Shown here one piece after another: positions 20,259 to 28,602 of a stretch of 64,000 bases of DNA. Under the pieces are notes generated by a model. The model did no database searches, was not told the origin of the DNA, and saw nothing but the letters and a program-made list of their open reading frames with translations. The DNA is from Peribacillus frigoritolerans. Lineage in GTDB: Bacteria; Bacillota; Bacilli; Bacillales; DSM-1321. The translations under genes were made by a program, and so were the position numbers. The stretch's first letter is position 1. Every line of letters begins with the position of its first letter. The stretch covers positions 3,390,778 through 3,454,777 of the forward strand of contig NZ_KV440950.1 of assembly GCF_001636405.1 (NCBI RefSeq), given 5' to 3'.

Positions 20259-20376
20259 TTTAGATACTCCATTAAAGCGTCCGAGCATTAATGATTATTT
20301 TTAAAATTTTAACCTTCCCAAACTTAAATGACTTTACAAAGAAGGATGTCTTCTGGATTTAGATTCAAGAATGGTT

Positions 20377-20781
20377 TTAATTGACAGTAAACATCCATGA
20401 AACACCAAATTTATCCTTCAATGAACCGTGAAGTTTTGCAAAGAATGTTTCATGAAGATCCATATGTATAGATCCCTCTTCTTTTAATGTGTTCCATGCC
20501 TTTCTAGCTTGTTCCTCCGAGTTAAGCTCCACACTTACAACCACTTTGTCACTATCATTCAATTCACGGTTTGAATCAGAACCCATTATAATTCCATCTT
20601 CTGTTAATCTTAATTGTGAGTAAAGAACAAGGTCTTTATCACTCTCTTCAACAGGAAAGTCTGGGCTTGATGGGATTTCACTATATTTTTGCATAGCAAT
20701 AAGTTCCCCGCCAAATGCCTCGATATACAGTTTGAAAGCCTCTTCACATTCTCTGTTAAACATTAAATATGGTTTAATCAT
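20377..20781 (-). CDS. VOC-superfamily protein (PhnB/YjdN-like)
   Basis: A VOC-fold protein of 134 residues when started at the ATG at 20781, which has AAAGGAG 8 bases upstream; a longer frame reaches 20802. It opens MIKPYLMFNRECEEAFKLY, the typical start of PhnB-like proteins, and ends in the common KFGVSWMF motif. These proteins share the glyoxalase/bleomycin-resistance fold; most have no known reaction. A truncated SRPBCC gene lies next to it on the other strand; these two families are often neighbours in Bacillus. Confidence 0.85.
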   Translation of the reverse strand: MIKPYLMFNRECEEAFKLYIEAFGGELIAMQKYSEIPSSPDFPVEESDKDLVLYSQLRLTEDGIIMGSDSNRELNDSDKVVVSVELNSEEQARKAWNTLKEEGSIHMDLHETFFAKLHGSLKDKFGVSWMFTVN

Positions 20782-20962
20782 TTTCATTCTCCTTTGAATC
20801 AAGATTGGATTCCTTAATAATAACCGGTACCAAGATTATTATCGTTACAAGCATACACGAACATTAGTTCTGTTTTCAAATAAAAACTTCTGATCGTTCT
20901 TTTATAATAAAACTTAAACCTATATCATTATGCACAAAAATAGCATTGTTATAGTCTCGACG

Positions 20963-21142
20963 TACAGCATGGTAAACGCCGAGCTTGGAGGTAAAACAAT
21001 ACTTACGGTGATTGGGGCACCTGTATCCCCAACCGAGGGGGAAATGCAAACTTACGAGGAGTCGCAGGAAATGGTTCAGGAGGGCTTTTCAGGAACCTTC
21101 GTTCAACTGGCTGACTACCTCTCTACTATTTCATATGACTAA
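20963..21142 (+). pseudogene. SRPBCC/AHSA1-type protein, 3' fragment
   Basis: The frame NAELGGKTILTVIGAP...EGFSGTFVQLADYLS matches the C-terminal third of the AHSA1-like SRPBCC proteins (strand, turn, and the long C-terminal helix with GFxGTFxQLxxYL). Nothing corresponding to the first two thirds is present upstream, and the frame has no ribosome site. It is a 5'-truncated remnant. Confidence 0.55.
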
Positions 21143-21145
21143 AAA

Positions 21146-21187
21146 ACAACCTCAGACCTCTCTTTACATAGAGAATTCCGGGGTTGT
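21146..21187. terminator. Terminator-like hairpin
   Basis: Arms ACAACCTC (21146-21153) and GGGGTTGT (21180-21187) with an inner CTCT/AGAG stem. It lies between the SRPBCC fragment and the end of ggt and could serve either. Confidence 0.5.
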
Positions 21188-21239
21188 CAAATTTAGGTTC
21201 ATTTAGTATTCAAGTTCACGAGCAGACTTAGAAAAGCAA

Positions 21240-23315
21240 TCAATTCGTGACACTGCCATCTTCGTCCGGATCTTCAATATCCGCCGGATCTTTTTCCAAT
21301 AGCGCCTCTTTGTCTTTTTCGTTCCATTTTGTTTTATACCCTAATGATTTCGCTACTCCTAACACAGGTAGATACGATTTTTTATCTGGTTTAAATGTTT
21401 CTAAATCCCCTGTTTGGATTACACCCAAACCTAGTAGCAATTTATCTGATTGGATATAGGGTTTTTCATCGATCAGTTTCATTTGATCAGCTGTATAAGG
21501 ATAAACAGCTCCATTCACTTTTAAGGTAAACGGTCCCTTTTTTTCTTCTTTTATTTCTTTCGGCTTTTTCGATTTATGGGAAACATCATACACACCTTGA
21601 ACAGTTCCTTCTCTCGTATTATCGGCTCCTCCATACATTTTTCCCTTTTCATAATCATAAATAACTGCTTGCACATTTCCGATATGTTGCGGTTTTTCTT
21701 CATAAACATGGCCTTTAGCCATTAACTCAAGCCTTGTATTTTGTTCAATTCCCGGTTCCCATCTTACTGTCGGATAACCAGCAGAATAAATACGTGGCGC
21801 ATATATGGCATCTTGAATGAGCATTTTATGATCAAGCACGTTCATGATCGTTTCAGATACCGATGCGATTATCGTCGCTCCTCCTGGTGAACCAATGGCC
21901 ATGAAGGGATTTCCATCTTTTAATACGAAGGTCGGGGACATACTGCTTCTTGGTCTTTTTCCTGGTTCCACCTGGTTAACTCCACCCGGTGTGGCATCAA
22001 AATCCGTCATTTCATTATTTAGCATGAACCCATAATCCGGTACCATGATACCAGATCCGAATACTTGCTCGATTGTAGTCGTATAAGCAACCATATTTCC
22101 CCACTTATCCATTACAGAAAAGTGAGTCGTTTGTCCGATTGGGGTTTTCTCTTCTTTTACCATCTTCATTGCAGTGGGTTCTTTGCCCTCATACTTCCAT
22201 GGATCGCCTGCTTTGACATCAGCTGTTGATCTATTTGGATTGATGAGTTTTCTTCTTTCTTTAATATAATCTTCATCTAATAGTCCTTCTGTTGGTACAT
22301 CATAAAAATCTTCATCCGCCATATAGGCAGCGCGATCGGCAAAAGCAAGATGCATGGCTTCCGTGAGATAATGAAGATACTCAGGTGAGTTGGCCCCCAT
22401 CTTTTGCACATCGTATCCTTCCATAAGCTCCAGGATTTGCAGAACAGTCAAACTGCCTGAGCTTGGTGAAGCTGCCCCTACCACTTCAAAACCCCTATAT
22501 TCCGATTTAATCGGCTCTCTTTCCTTCACTTCATAGTTTTCCAAATCCTCAGTTGTCATCGTTCCTTCACGCTTTTGAACTTCCTTGGTAAGTGCTTCCC
22601 CGATTTCACCTTTATAAAAAACGTCAGAACCTTGTTTTTTTATTAACTTAAGAGTCTTTGCCAGATCTGGCTGAACGAGGGTGTCTCCTTCCTCCAACGG
22701 CTTTCCGTCTGGTACAAAAACTTTTGCAGCCGATTGGTTATTTTTAAGCTTTGTTACATTTTCATCGATATATTGTGCTGTTGCCCAATTGACTTTTACC
22801 CCTTCTTCAGCTTGTTTAATGGCCGGGCCTATGACTTGTGATAATTTCAATGTTCCATATTTCTCAAGAGAAGTCTCCACCCCCATAAGAGTCCCGGGAA
22901 CTGCAACCGCTTTCCCGGATGTATGCCGCTTACTAAAAGGAATAGGTTTTCCCTTTTCATCTAAAAAAAGTTTAGGCGTAACATTTTGAGGTGCCATTTC
23001 GCGATTTTCGATCATCGTTATTTTATTTTCCTTTTTATTATAAATCATGATAAAACCACCGCCGCCGATTCCAGACATCATTGGTTCAACCACATTTAAC
23101 GATAATTGAATGGCTGCCGCTGCATCGACTGCATTTCCGCCTTGTTTTAGTATCTCTATACCCGCTTCAGCTGCTAACGGATGAGAAACTGATACGATTC
23201 CATTTGTAAAACCCTTTCCCATTGACCCATCCACTCCAGGAACACTTGCAAAAGCCGGTGTGATCATACAAAAGAAACTGAAAGTAACTAAAATAAAACT
23301 TTTTAAAAATTTCAT
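21240..23315 (-). CDS. ggt: Gamma-glutamyltransferase with C-terminal stalk-like extension
   Basis: A 691-residue secreted gamma-glutamyltranspeptidase, which cleaves gamma-glutamyl compounds such as glutathione and poly-gamma-glutamate. The signal peptide is about 1-24 (cut near AFA-SV). The Ntn-hydrolase core has the autoprocessing and nucleophile Thr396 (GQTTHFSVMDKWGN), the substrate Arg in ENREMAP and the PRSSMSP loop. Ordinary enzymes are about 580 residues. This one has about 110 extra, from about 575, resembling a copper-amine-oxidase-N-like/stalk module (LKVNGAVYPY... YLPVLGVAKSLGYKTKWNE) with an acidic tail. The extension may bind the cell wall or a polymer. No partner genes. Confidence 0.88.
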   Translation of the reverse strand: MKFLKSFILVTFSFFCMITPAFASVPGVDGSMGKGFTNGIVSVSHPLAAEAGIEILKQGGNAVDAAAAIQLSLNVVEPMMSGIGGGGFIMIYNKKENKITMIENREMAPQNVTPKLFLDEKGKPIPFSKRHTSGKAVAVPGTLMGVETSLEKYGTLKLSQVIGPAIKQAEEGVKVNWATAQYIDENVTKLKNNQSAAKVFVPDGKPLEEGDTLVQPDLAKTLKLIKKQGSDVFYKGEIGEALTKEVQKREGTMTTEDLENYEVKEREPIKSEYRGFEVVGAASPSSGSLTVLQILELMEGYDVQKMGANSPEYLHYLTEAMHLAFADRAAYMADEDFYDVPTEGLLDEDYIKERRKLINPNRSTADVKAGDPWKYEGKEPTAMKMVKEEKTPIGQTTHFSVMDKWGNMVAYTTTIEQVFGSGIMVPDYGFMLNNEMTDFDATPGGVNQVEPGKRPRSSMSPTFVLKDGNPFMAIGSPGGATIIASVSETIMNVLDHKMLIQDAIYAPRIYSAGYPTVRWEPGIEQNTRLELMAKGHVYEEKPQHIGNVQAVIYDYEKGKMYGGADNTREGTVQGVYDVSHKSKKPKEIKEEKKGPFTLKVNGAVYPYTADQMKLIDEKPYIQSDKLLLGLGVIQTGDLETFKPDKKSYLPVLGVAKSLGYKTKWNEKDKEALLEKDPADIEDPDEDGSVTN

Positions 23316-23532
23316 GAATTAGTCTCCTTTCAAAATAAAACAAATTGGGTTTTATCATAAGGCAAGTGGATATACGAGCAGAATTCTCTTGTAGGAATAT
23401 GCTGGTTGTCTCGATAAAAAACAGTAAGCACATTCCCATTTTCGTTGCATTCTCAATGATGCTTCACTTCAAAAAATCACCCCCCCGAATGGTTAAGCTC
23501 TACCCTTTACTTCCGGATTGATATTCGCAGGG

Positions 23533-25527
23533 TTAACTTTTCTCAATACTTTGGTTATTTTCTAAGATCTTGGAGCTGTCGTGATTGTCATTTTTCCAAA
23601 GATATTGTAAAGCCAGCAACACGATAAAAGCGGATATCCCAATGATGTCCGATACCGTTTCAGGGTAGATCAATAGTAAACCTACGATTACGGCGAGGAC
23701 TCTTTCTAACCAGTTCATTCCCCTCATCCAGTAACCTATGACACCCGCCCCAATTGCAATCATACCTGCCATTGCAGTAAGTACTACCCACGCAACCTCC
23801 ATCCAAGTTGTATCGATCATTAGCATTTGCGGGGAGAGAACAAAAATATATGGAATGATGAATGCAGCGATGGCAAGTTTCGATGACTCAATCCCCGTTT
23901 TTATCGGCTCGCCTCCCGCTACCCCTGCCGCTGCAAATGCCGCTAAAGCAACCGGAGGAGTTATATCTGCTATAATGCCAAAATAGAAAACGAATAAATG
24001 TGCAGATAAATCGGGAACACCAAGCAAAATTATCGCAGGCGCTGCAATCGTCGAGGTGATTACATAATTGGCGGTCGTAGGTGAACCCATACCTAATATA
24101 AGAGCCGCTACCATAGTGAGCATCAGAGTTGGAATCAAATATCCACCAGATAAATCGATCAAGCCATTAGCCAGCTTAAGTCCTAACCCAGTTTTCGTGA
24201 CGATACCGACAATAATGCCCGCTGCTGCGGTTGCAGCTGCAACCGCAAGTGCTGTCCGGGCTCCATCCACCAATGCATAAATGATATCGATGAATTTCAT
24301 GCGGACATCCTTGTTAATGAAACCTACAAGAACCGAGATGGCAATTGAATACAACGCTGCATGTGTAACCGTGATATTCATCATGAGCAATAAAATAATG
24401 GCAAGAATCGGTATTAGTAAATAAAACTTGCCGAACACTTCCTTTTTACTCGGCATCTCTTCTTGCGTTAACCCACGCAGCCCAAGTCGTTTCGCTTCAA
24501 AATGGGTCATGATCCAAATTCCTGAAAAATAAAGGATAGCTGGAATCGCAGCCGCCTTTGCTATATCCCAATACGTTATTCCATTCCCAATGAACTCAAC
24601 CATTAAGAATGCCGCTGCCCCCATTACCGGAGGCATCAATTGACCACCTGTCGAAGCAGCCGCCTCCACTGCCCCGGCAAATTCCTTCTTATATCCAAGA
24701 TTTTTCATCATCGGTATCGTAAATGCGCCTGATGTGACAACATTAGCCACAGAGCTCCCGCTAATCGTTCCTTGAAGAGCACTTGAAAAAATCGCAACCT
24801 TTGCAGGTCCCCCTATCCTTCTGCCGGCAATGGCGGTAGAGAGATCATTAAAGTATTGACCGACGCCTGTTCGGACCAGAAATGATCCAAACAGTAAAAA
24901 TAGGAAGATGAATGTCGATGACACCGCTAACGGAGTACCCAAAATGCCCTCTGTCGAGAAGAACATTGTTTGCACCAGACGCTCCAGAGTCAAACCGCGA
25001 TGAGCAAGGAATCCTGGCATATACTGTCCAAAAATCCCATAGAAAATGAATAATATAGCAATGACCATGATAGGAAGACCAACTGCACGCCTGGTTGCTT
25101 CCAAAACCAGCAGAATGGCCATAAAACCGACTGCAAAATCCAATACACCTAAACGCCCTACATTCATGACGATACCTTCGAAAAATAAGGGCCAATATGC
25201 ACCTACCCCAATACTAAGGATTGCTAATATGATATCGTACCAGGCAATTTGAAACTTTCCTTTTTCACGCTTCTTCCGGTTTGCTGGAAATAGTAAAAAT
25301 ATTAAGGAGAGTGCAAACCCTAAATGTATCGTCCGTTGGATTTGTGCTGTAAAAACACCAAATATGGCAGTATATAATTGGAATAGCGAAAAAGCCAGGA
25401 GTCCAAAAAACGCAATGTGGCCCAAGACACCAGTTAATTTCCTTGTCCCGGCTTCTGGATCATATTTTTCCAATAACTCCTGCTGCTCTGCTTCGGTTAA
25501 ATATTTGATTTTTTCATTATCAGCCAC
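23533..25527 (-). CDS. TRAP transporter fused permease (DctQ-DctM type)
   Basis: A 664-residue membrane protein of the TAXI-TRAP group, in which the small 4-TM subunit and the large 12-TM subunit are one chain. Typical permease stretches are SGSSVANVVTSGAFTIPMMK and GGQLMPPVMGAAAFLM, followed later by GMGSPTTANYVITSTIAAPA. It imports an organic acid by a sodium gradient together with the binding protein encoded two genes upstream. It begins with GTG and overlaps the DUF1850 gene by 8 bases. The substrate is unknown; TAXI systems are often tied to glutamate or dicarboxylates. Confidence 0.9.
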   Translation of the reverse strand: MADNEKIKYLTEAEQQELLEKYDPEAGTRKLTGVLGHIAFFGLLAFSLFQLYTAIFGVFTAQIQRTIHLGFALSLIFLLFPANRKKREKGKFQIAWYDIILAILSIGVGAYWPLFFEGIVMNVGRLGVLDFAVGFMAILLVLEATRRAVGLPIMVIAILFIFYGIFGQYMPGFLAHRGLTLERLVQTMFFSTEGILGTPLAVSSTFIFLFLLFGSFLVRTGVGQYFNDLSTAIAGRRIGGPAKVAIFSSALQGTISGSSVANVVTSGAFTIPMMKNLGYKKEFAGAVEAAASTGGQLMPPVMGAAAFLMVEFIGNGITYWDIAKAAAIPAILYFSGIWIMTHFEAKRLGLRGLTQEEMPSKKEVFGKFYLLIPILAIILLLMMNITVTHAALYSIAISVLVGFINKDVRMKFIDIIYALVDGARTALAVAAATAAAGIIVGIVTKTGLGLKLANGLIDLSGGYLIPTLMLTMVAALILGMGSPTTANYVITSTIAAPAIILLGVPDLSAHLFVFYFGIIADITPPVALAAFAAAGVAGGEPIKTGIESSKLAIAAFIIPYIFVLSPQMLMIDTTWMEVAWVVLTAMAGMIAIGAGVIGYWMRGMNWLERVLAVIVGLLLIYPETVSDIIGISAFIVLLALQYLWKNDNHDSSKILENNQSIEKS

Positions 25528-26026
25528 TAATCTTCACTCCCTTCAACTGTTCCCACAATGAAATTCTTTCCGATGAAATCCTGACCCATGTCCCTGGTTT
25601 CATGAAGTCTGCCAATGTGTATGTTTTTTCATCATATATTAATCGATGATTGGCTTTAACTTGTCCCACCCGTAAGTCTATAAATGTGAAAGTGCGTTGC
25701 ATATTTTTTATGAAGTAGGTACCGTCTTTTACTTCAAACACTTCCTCACCCTCTGCATTGGAAGGCATACCGACTGCAAAATCATCATAGGCAAGTTCGG
25801 TTTGTTCGATTTGCTTATCCGATAACCTATATGATTCCAAAACATCTGTGAGGTGGATGGAGTGTGTATATTTAATCTTGAATTCTTTTTCTTTTTTCAA
25901 AGGAAAGTATGCGACTAATTCCCCTTGGTCCTCGAAGGAAAAGGCTATTACATGCTTATAAGGAAAAAAGAGTAAAAAAGCGATGAGCAAAGGTATACCA
26001 AAAGCCATGAATTTCTTGAATATCAT
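25520..26026 (-). CDS. DUF1850 protein of the TRAP operon
   Basis: A short protein with one N-terminal membrane segment (MAFGIPLLIAFLLFF) and an extracytoplasmic domain starting KIKYTHSIHLTDVLESY, the DUF1850 signature. The longest frame begins at 26083, but an AAAGGGG site fits the ATG at 26026 (168 residues). DUF1850 genes are regularly found between the TAXI binding protein and the fused permease, exactly as here. The role in transport is not known. Its stop overlaps the permease start. Confidence 0.8.
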   Translation of the reverse strand: MIFKKFMAFGIPLLIAFLLFFPYKHVIAFSFEDQGELVAYFPLKKEKEFKIKYTHSIHLTDVLESYRLSDKQIEQTELAYDDFAVGMPSNAEGEEVFEVKDGTYFIKNMQRTFTFIDLRVGQVKANHRLIYDEKTYTLADFMKPGTWVRISSERISLWEQLKGVKISG

Positions 26027-26110
26027 AGGTACCCCTTTCACAACCAGTGTCCCATTTAGAAAAAAATGAAGCCGATAGGCCACATAAAGCGAGCTACCGA
26101 CCCAATTGCA

Positions 26111-27085
26111 TTACTTGGAAACACCTTTTTCTTTAAAGTATTTTGCCGCTCCAGGATGCACTTCCATATCCCCTAATCCTTCAAGTGCAGTTTCTGCTGT
26201 AAGGAACTTGCCTTTTGCATGTGTGATTTGTTCTGTGTTTTCATATACAGCTTTAGTCATTTCATAAACTAAATCTTCATCAAGATCCTTAGTGACCACT
26301 AACATCGCTTTAACAGCAACTGTTTTCACCTCGGATTTGATTTTGTACGTACCACTAGGAATTGTATCTTCAGCATAGTATGGGTACTTTTTAACCAATG
26401 CTTGAATTTTGTCCTCTGCAATAGGCAGGACCATGATATCATTTTGGACGGACAGCGCCTCGACTGCACCAGTTGGCGTGCCTGCCGTAATGAAAGCTGC
26501 GTCAATATTGCCTGCTTGGATTCCTTCGGCCGACTCATCAAACGATAGATTTTGACCTTTAATATCTTTTTCAGACAAACCATGAATCTCCAGGATTTGC
26601 ATGGCATTGATGTAAGCACCAGAACCCGGAGCACCTACCGATACCTTTTTACCCTTTAAATCCTCGATTGATTTAATTCCGCTTTTTGCAGTCGTTACAA
26701 TTTGAACAGTTTCAGGATATAAGGAGCTGATTGCCATTATATTGTCAATGGGTTTCCCATCGAACATTTCTGTTCCTTCAAGTGCATATGCTGCGATATC
26801 CGTTTGCGAAAAGGCGATTTCAGCCTCTCCGACCCTTAACGTTTCCATGTTTTCGGCTGATGCGCCAGATGTCTGAGGTGTTATATTCGCTTTTGTTTTA
26901 TCGGAAATGATTTTTCCAATTTGTCCTCCAAGCGGATAGTATGTACCTCCCGTTCCACCAGTCAACAGGCTCAAGTTTTGGTTACCGCCGCCTGAGGCAC
27001 CTTCATTACTGTCTTTACAAGCCGTGATAATACCGGTGACCGTCAAAATCATGACCAATAAAAAGCACTTATGAAATTTTTTCAT
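26111..27085 (-). CDS. TAXI-family TRAP substrate-binding lipoprotein
   Basis: A 324-residue binding protein. The N-terminus is a lipoprotein signal (ITAC lipobox, Cys23). The TAXI signature region LSLLTGGTGGTYYPLGGQIGKI follows at about 38-60 and the later GAPGSGAYINAMQIL motif is present. It captures the substrate outside the membrane for the fused permease encoded downstream. It is first in a three-gene operon. A LysR gene is divergent to it across a 385-bp AT-rich gap. Confidence 0.92.
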   Translation of the reverse strand: MKKFHKCFLLVMILTVTGIITACKDSNEGASGGGNQNLSLLTGGTGGTYYPLGGQIGKIISDKTKANITPQTSGASAENMETLRVGEAEIAFSQTDIAAYALEGTEMFDGKPIDNIMAISSLYPETVQIVTTAKSGIKSIEDLKGKKVSVGAPGSGAYINAMQILEIHGLSEKDIKGQNLSFDESAEGIQAGNIDAAFITAGTPTGAVEALSVQNDIMVLPIAEDKIQALVKKYPYYAEDTIPSGTYKIKSEVKTVAVKAMLVVTKDLDEDLVYEMTKAVYENTEQITHAKGKFLTAETALEGLGDMEVHPGAAKYFKEKGVSK

Positions 27086-27471
27086 AAAAATCCCCCCTCA
27101 TGTTTATTCATCATCTGCAAAAGATGATAATGTTATTATTCTACCGACCGACTCACTTTCCCTTTTTTTACAAAATTAGACACATCACCCATAAGAACTA
27201 GTAATACATTAATAAGTTTTATAGAAATTAAATCACCAAGCTTAAATATGTACAAAAACCTATAAAAAACAAGGGAAATCCGCTATTAAATAGTAATATT
27301 TTACCGTTTATTACCTATTCTTCCTTTCTTTAAGGATAATATTGACTCTTCCATTTTAGAAATATATTATTGTTATAAACTTATAAGTAGATGTTATAAA
27401 ATTACAGCTTTTATTTGAGAGGGAATTTTCTTAACCTTGTATTTTCAAATCCAATTGAAGTGGGTGATTGT
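27086..27471. other. Divergent promoter region between the TRAP operon and lysR
   Basis: AT-rich, no gene. It should contain the TRAP operon promoter and the LysR operator. I could not pick a convincing T-N11-A palindrome by eye. Confidence 0.4.
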
Positions 27472-28383
27472 TTGAATTACCTATCCCTCCGCTATTTCAT
27501 AGAGGTTTCTAACCATCTTAGTTTCAGTGAGGCTTCCAAAACCCTGCATATATCCCAGCCCGGACTTAGCCAACAGATTTTATCCCTCGAAAAACAATTA
27601 GGCTTTAAATTATTGAATCGAACGACAAGAAAAATTACATTGACGGAAGAAGGAGAATACATCTATAAAAAGCTTGCGCCTTCCTTTGAAGATATCGAGA
27701 AAACAGTGAATTACATAGTTGAAAACAAAACCATCCCCAAGCCTAAACTGAAGATTGCTACCGTACCCTCTGCAGCTAGTATATATATCCCAAAGTTATT
27801 GAAAAAGATCGTGGGGCAATATCCGGAAACAGAGTTTTACGTGCATGAAACAACATCTTCAAGAGCAGTAAAACTCGTAAACCAACAAAATTATCACATC
27901 GGTTTCATCCGAACGCCCATTCACAGTGACATCATCGCCAATGAAGGATTAAGCATGATTGAATTCATGAAGTTCCCTTTACAATTAGTCGTCTCCATGG
28001 ATCATCCACTAGCCCAAAAAGAGGCCATACATTTATACGAAGCAAAAGACGAACCTTTTATCCATTATGATGCCGTTCAAGCGCATTCCCTTCAATTCCT
28101 TTTGGAAAAGGCTTGTCTGACGGCTGGATTTTCACCTAAAGAATTATGTAAAGGCTCTGAATTACTGACGATTGCCAATCTAATATCCAATAACTTAGGC
28201 GTAGCCCTCATGCCGGAAGATATGGTGAGTTTGTTGGGAAAAAGCCAAGTAAAAGCCTTGAACATCGATAACTTGGAATTAACCAGTTCGATATCGGCAG
28301 TATGGAAAAACACGGATGCCTCCATTCTGACTAAGCATATTTTGAAAACGTTAGAAAATGATGATGATTTTAACAATATGTAA
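27472..28383 (+). CDS. LysR-family regulator of the TRAP operon (inferred)
   Basis: A 303-residue LysR protein when started at the TTG at 27472, which gives the classical opening NYLSLRYFIEVSNHLSFSEAS; the longer frame from 27415 also begins with TTG but adds 19 atypical residues. The helix-turn-helix spans about 15-45 (SKTLHISQPGLSQQILSLE) and the effector domain starts near 88. It is divergent from the TAXI-TRAP operon, the usual arrangement for a LysR activator of a transport operon. The effector is probably the transported acid. Confidence 0.85.
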   Translation: MNYLSLRYFIEVSNHLSFSEASKTLHISQPGLSQQILSLEKQLGFKLLNRTTRKITLTEEGEYIYKKLAPSFEDIEKTVNYIVENKTIPKPKLKIATVPSAASIYIPKLLKKIVGQYPETEFYVHETTSSRAVKLVNQQNYHIGFIRTPIHSDIIANEGLSMIEFMKFPLQLVVSMDHPLAQKEAIHLYEAKDEPFIHYDAVQAHSLQFLLEKACLTAGFSPKELCKGSELLTIANLISNNLGVALMPEDMVSLLGKSQVKALNIDNLELTSSISAVWKNTDASILTKHILKTLENDDDFNNM

Positions 28384-28455
28384 GATTCTTGGTTGGGTAA
28401 TTGCTGCGAAGCGAGGTAATTATAGTAAAATGAATGAAACTTATCGGCGTTAAAA

Positions 28456-28493
28456 AGCCCCATTTCTCTTATATGACACCGAGAAACGGGGCT
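28456..28493 (-). terminator. Terminator between lysR and the sigma-54 activator gene
   Basis: Arms at 28456-28468 (AGCCCCATTTCTC) and 28481-28493, one G-U-compatible mismatch. On the minus strand it is followed by TTTTT, so it mainly ends the sigma-54 activator transcript. It lies also just after the convergent lysR. Confidence 0.75.
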
Positions 28494-28602
28494 AATAATA
28501 TAGGATCATTTCACCTTTTAAACTTCTTATTGGCGATGGGGCGTTCCCCCTTATATAACTTATGAAAACCTTAAATTAGCAAACTCCCCTTATTGGTAGT
28601 GA

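Noticed and set aside
20079..20291. A 70-codon protein gene between rph and the VOC gene
   Set aside because: No ribosome site, no family, and the frame runs through a strong terminator.
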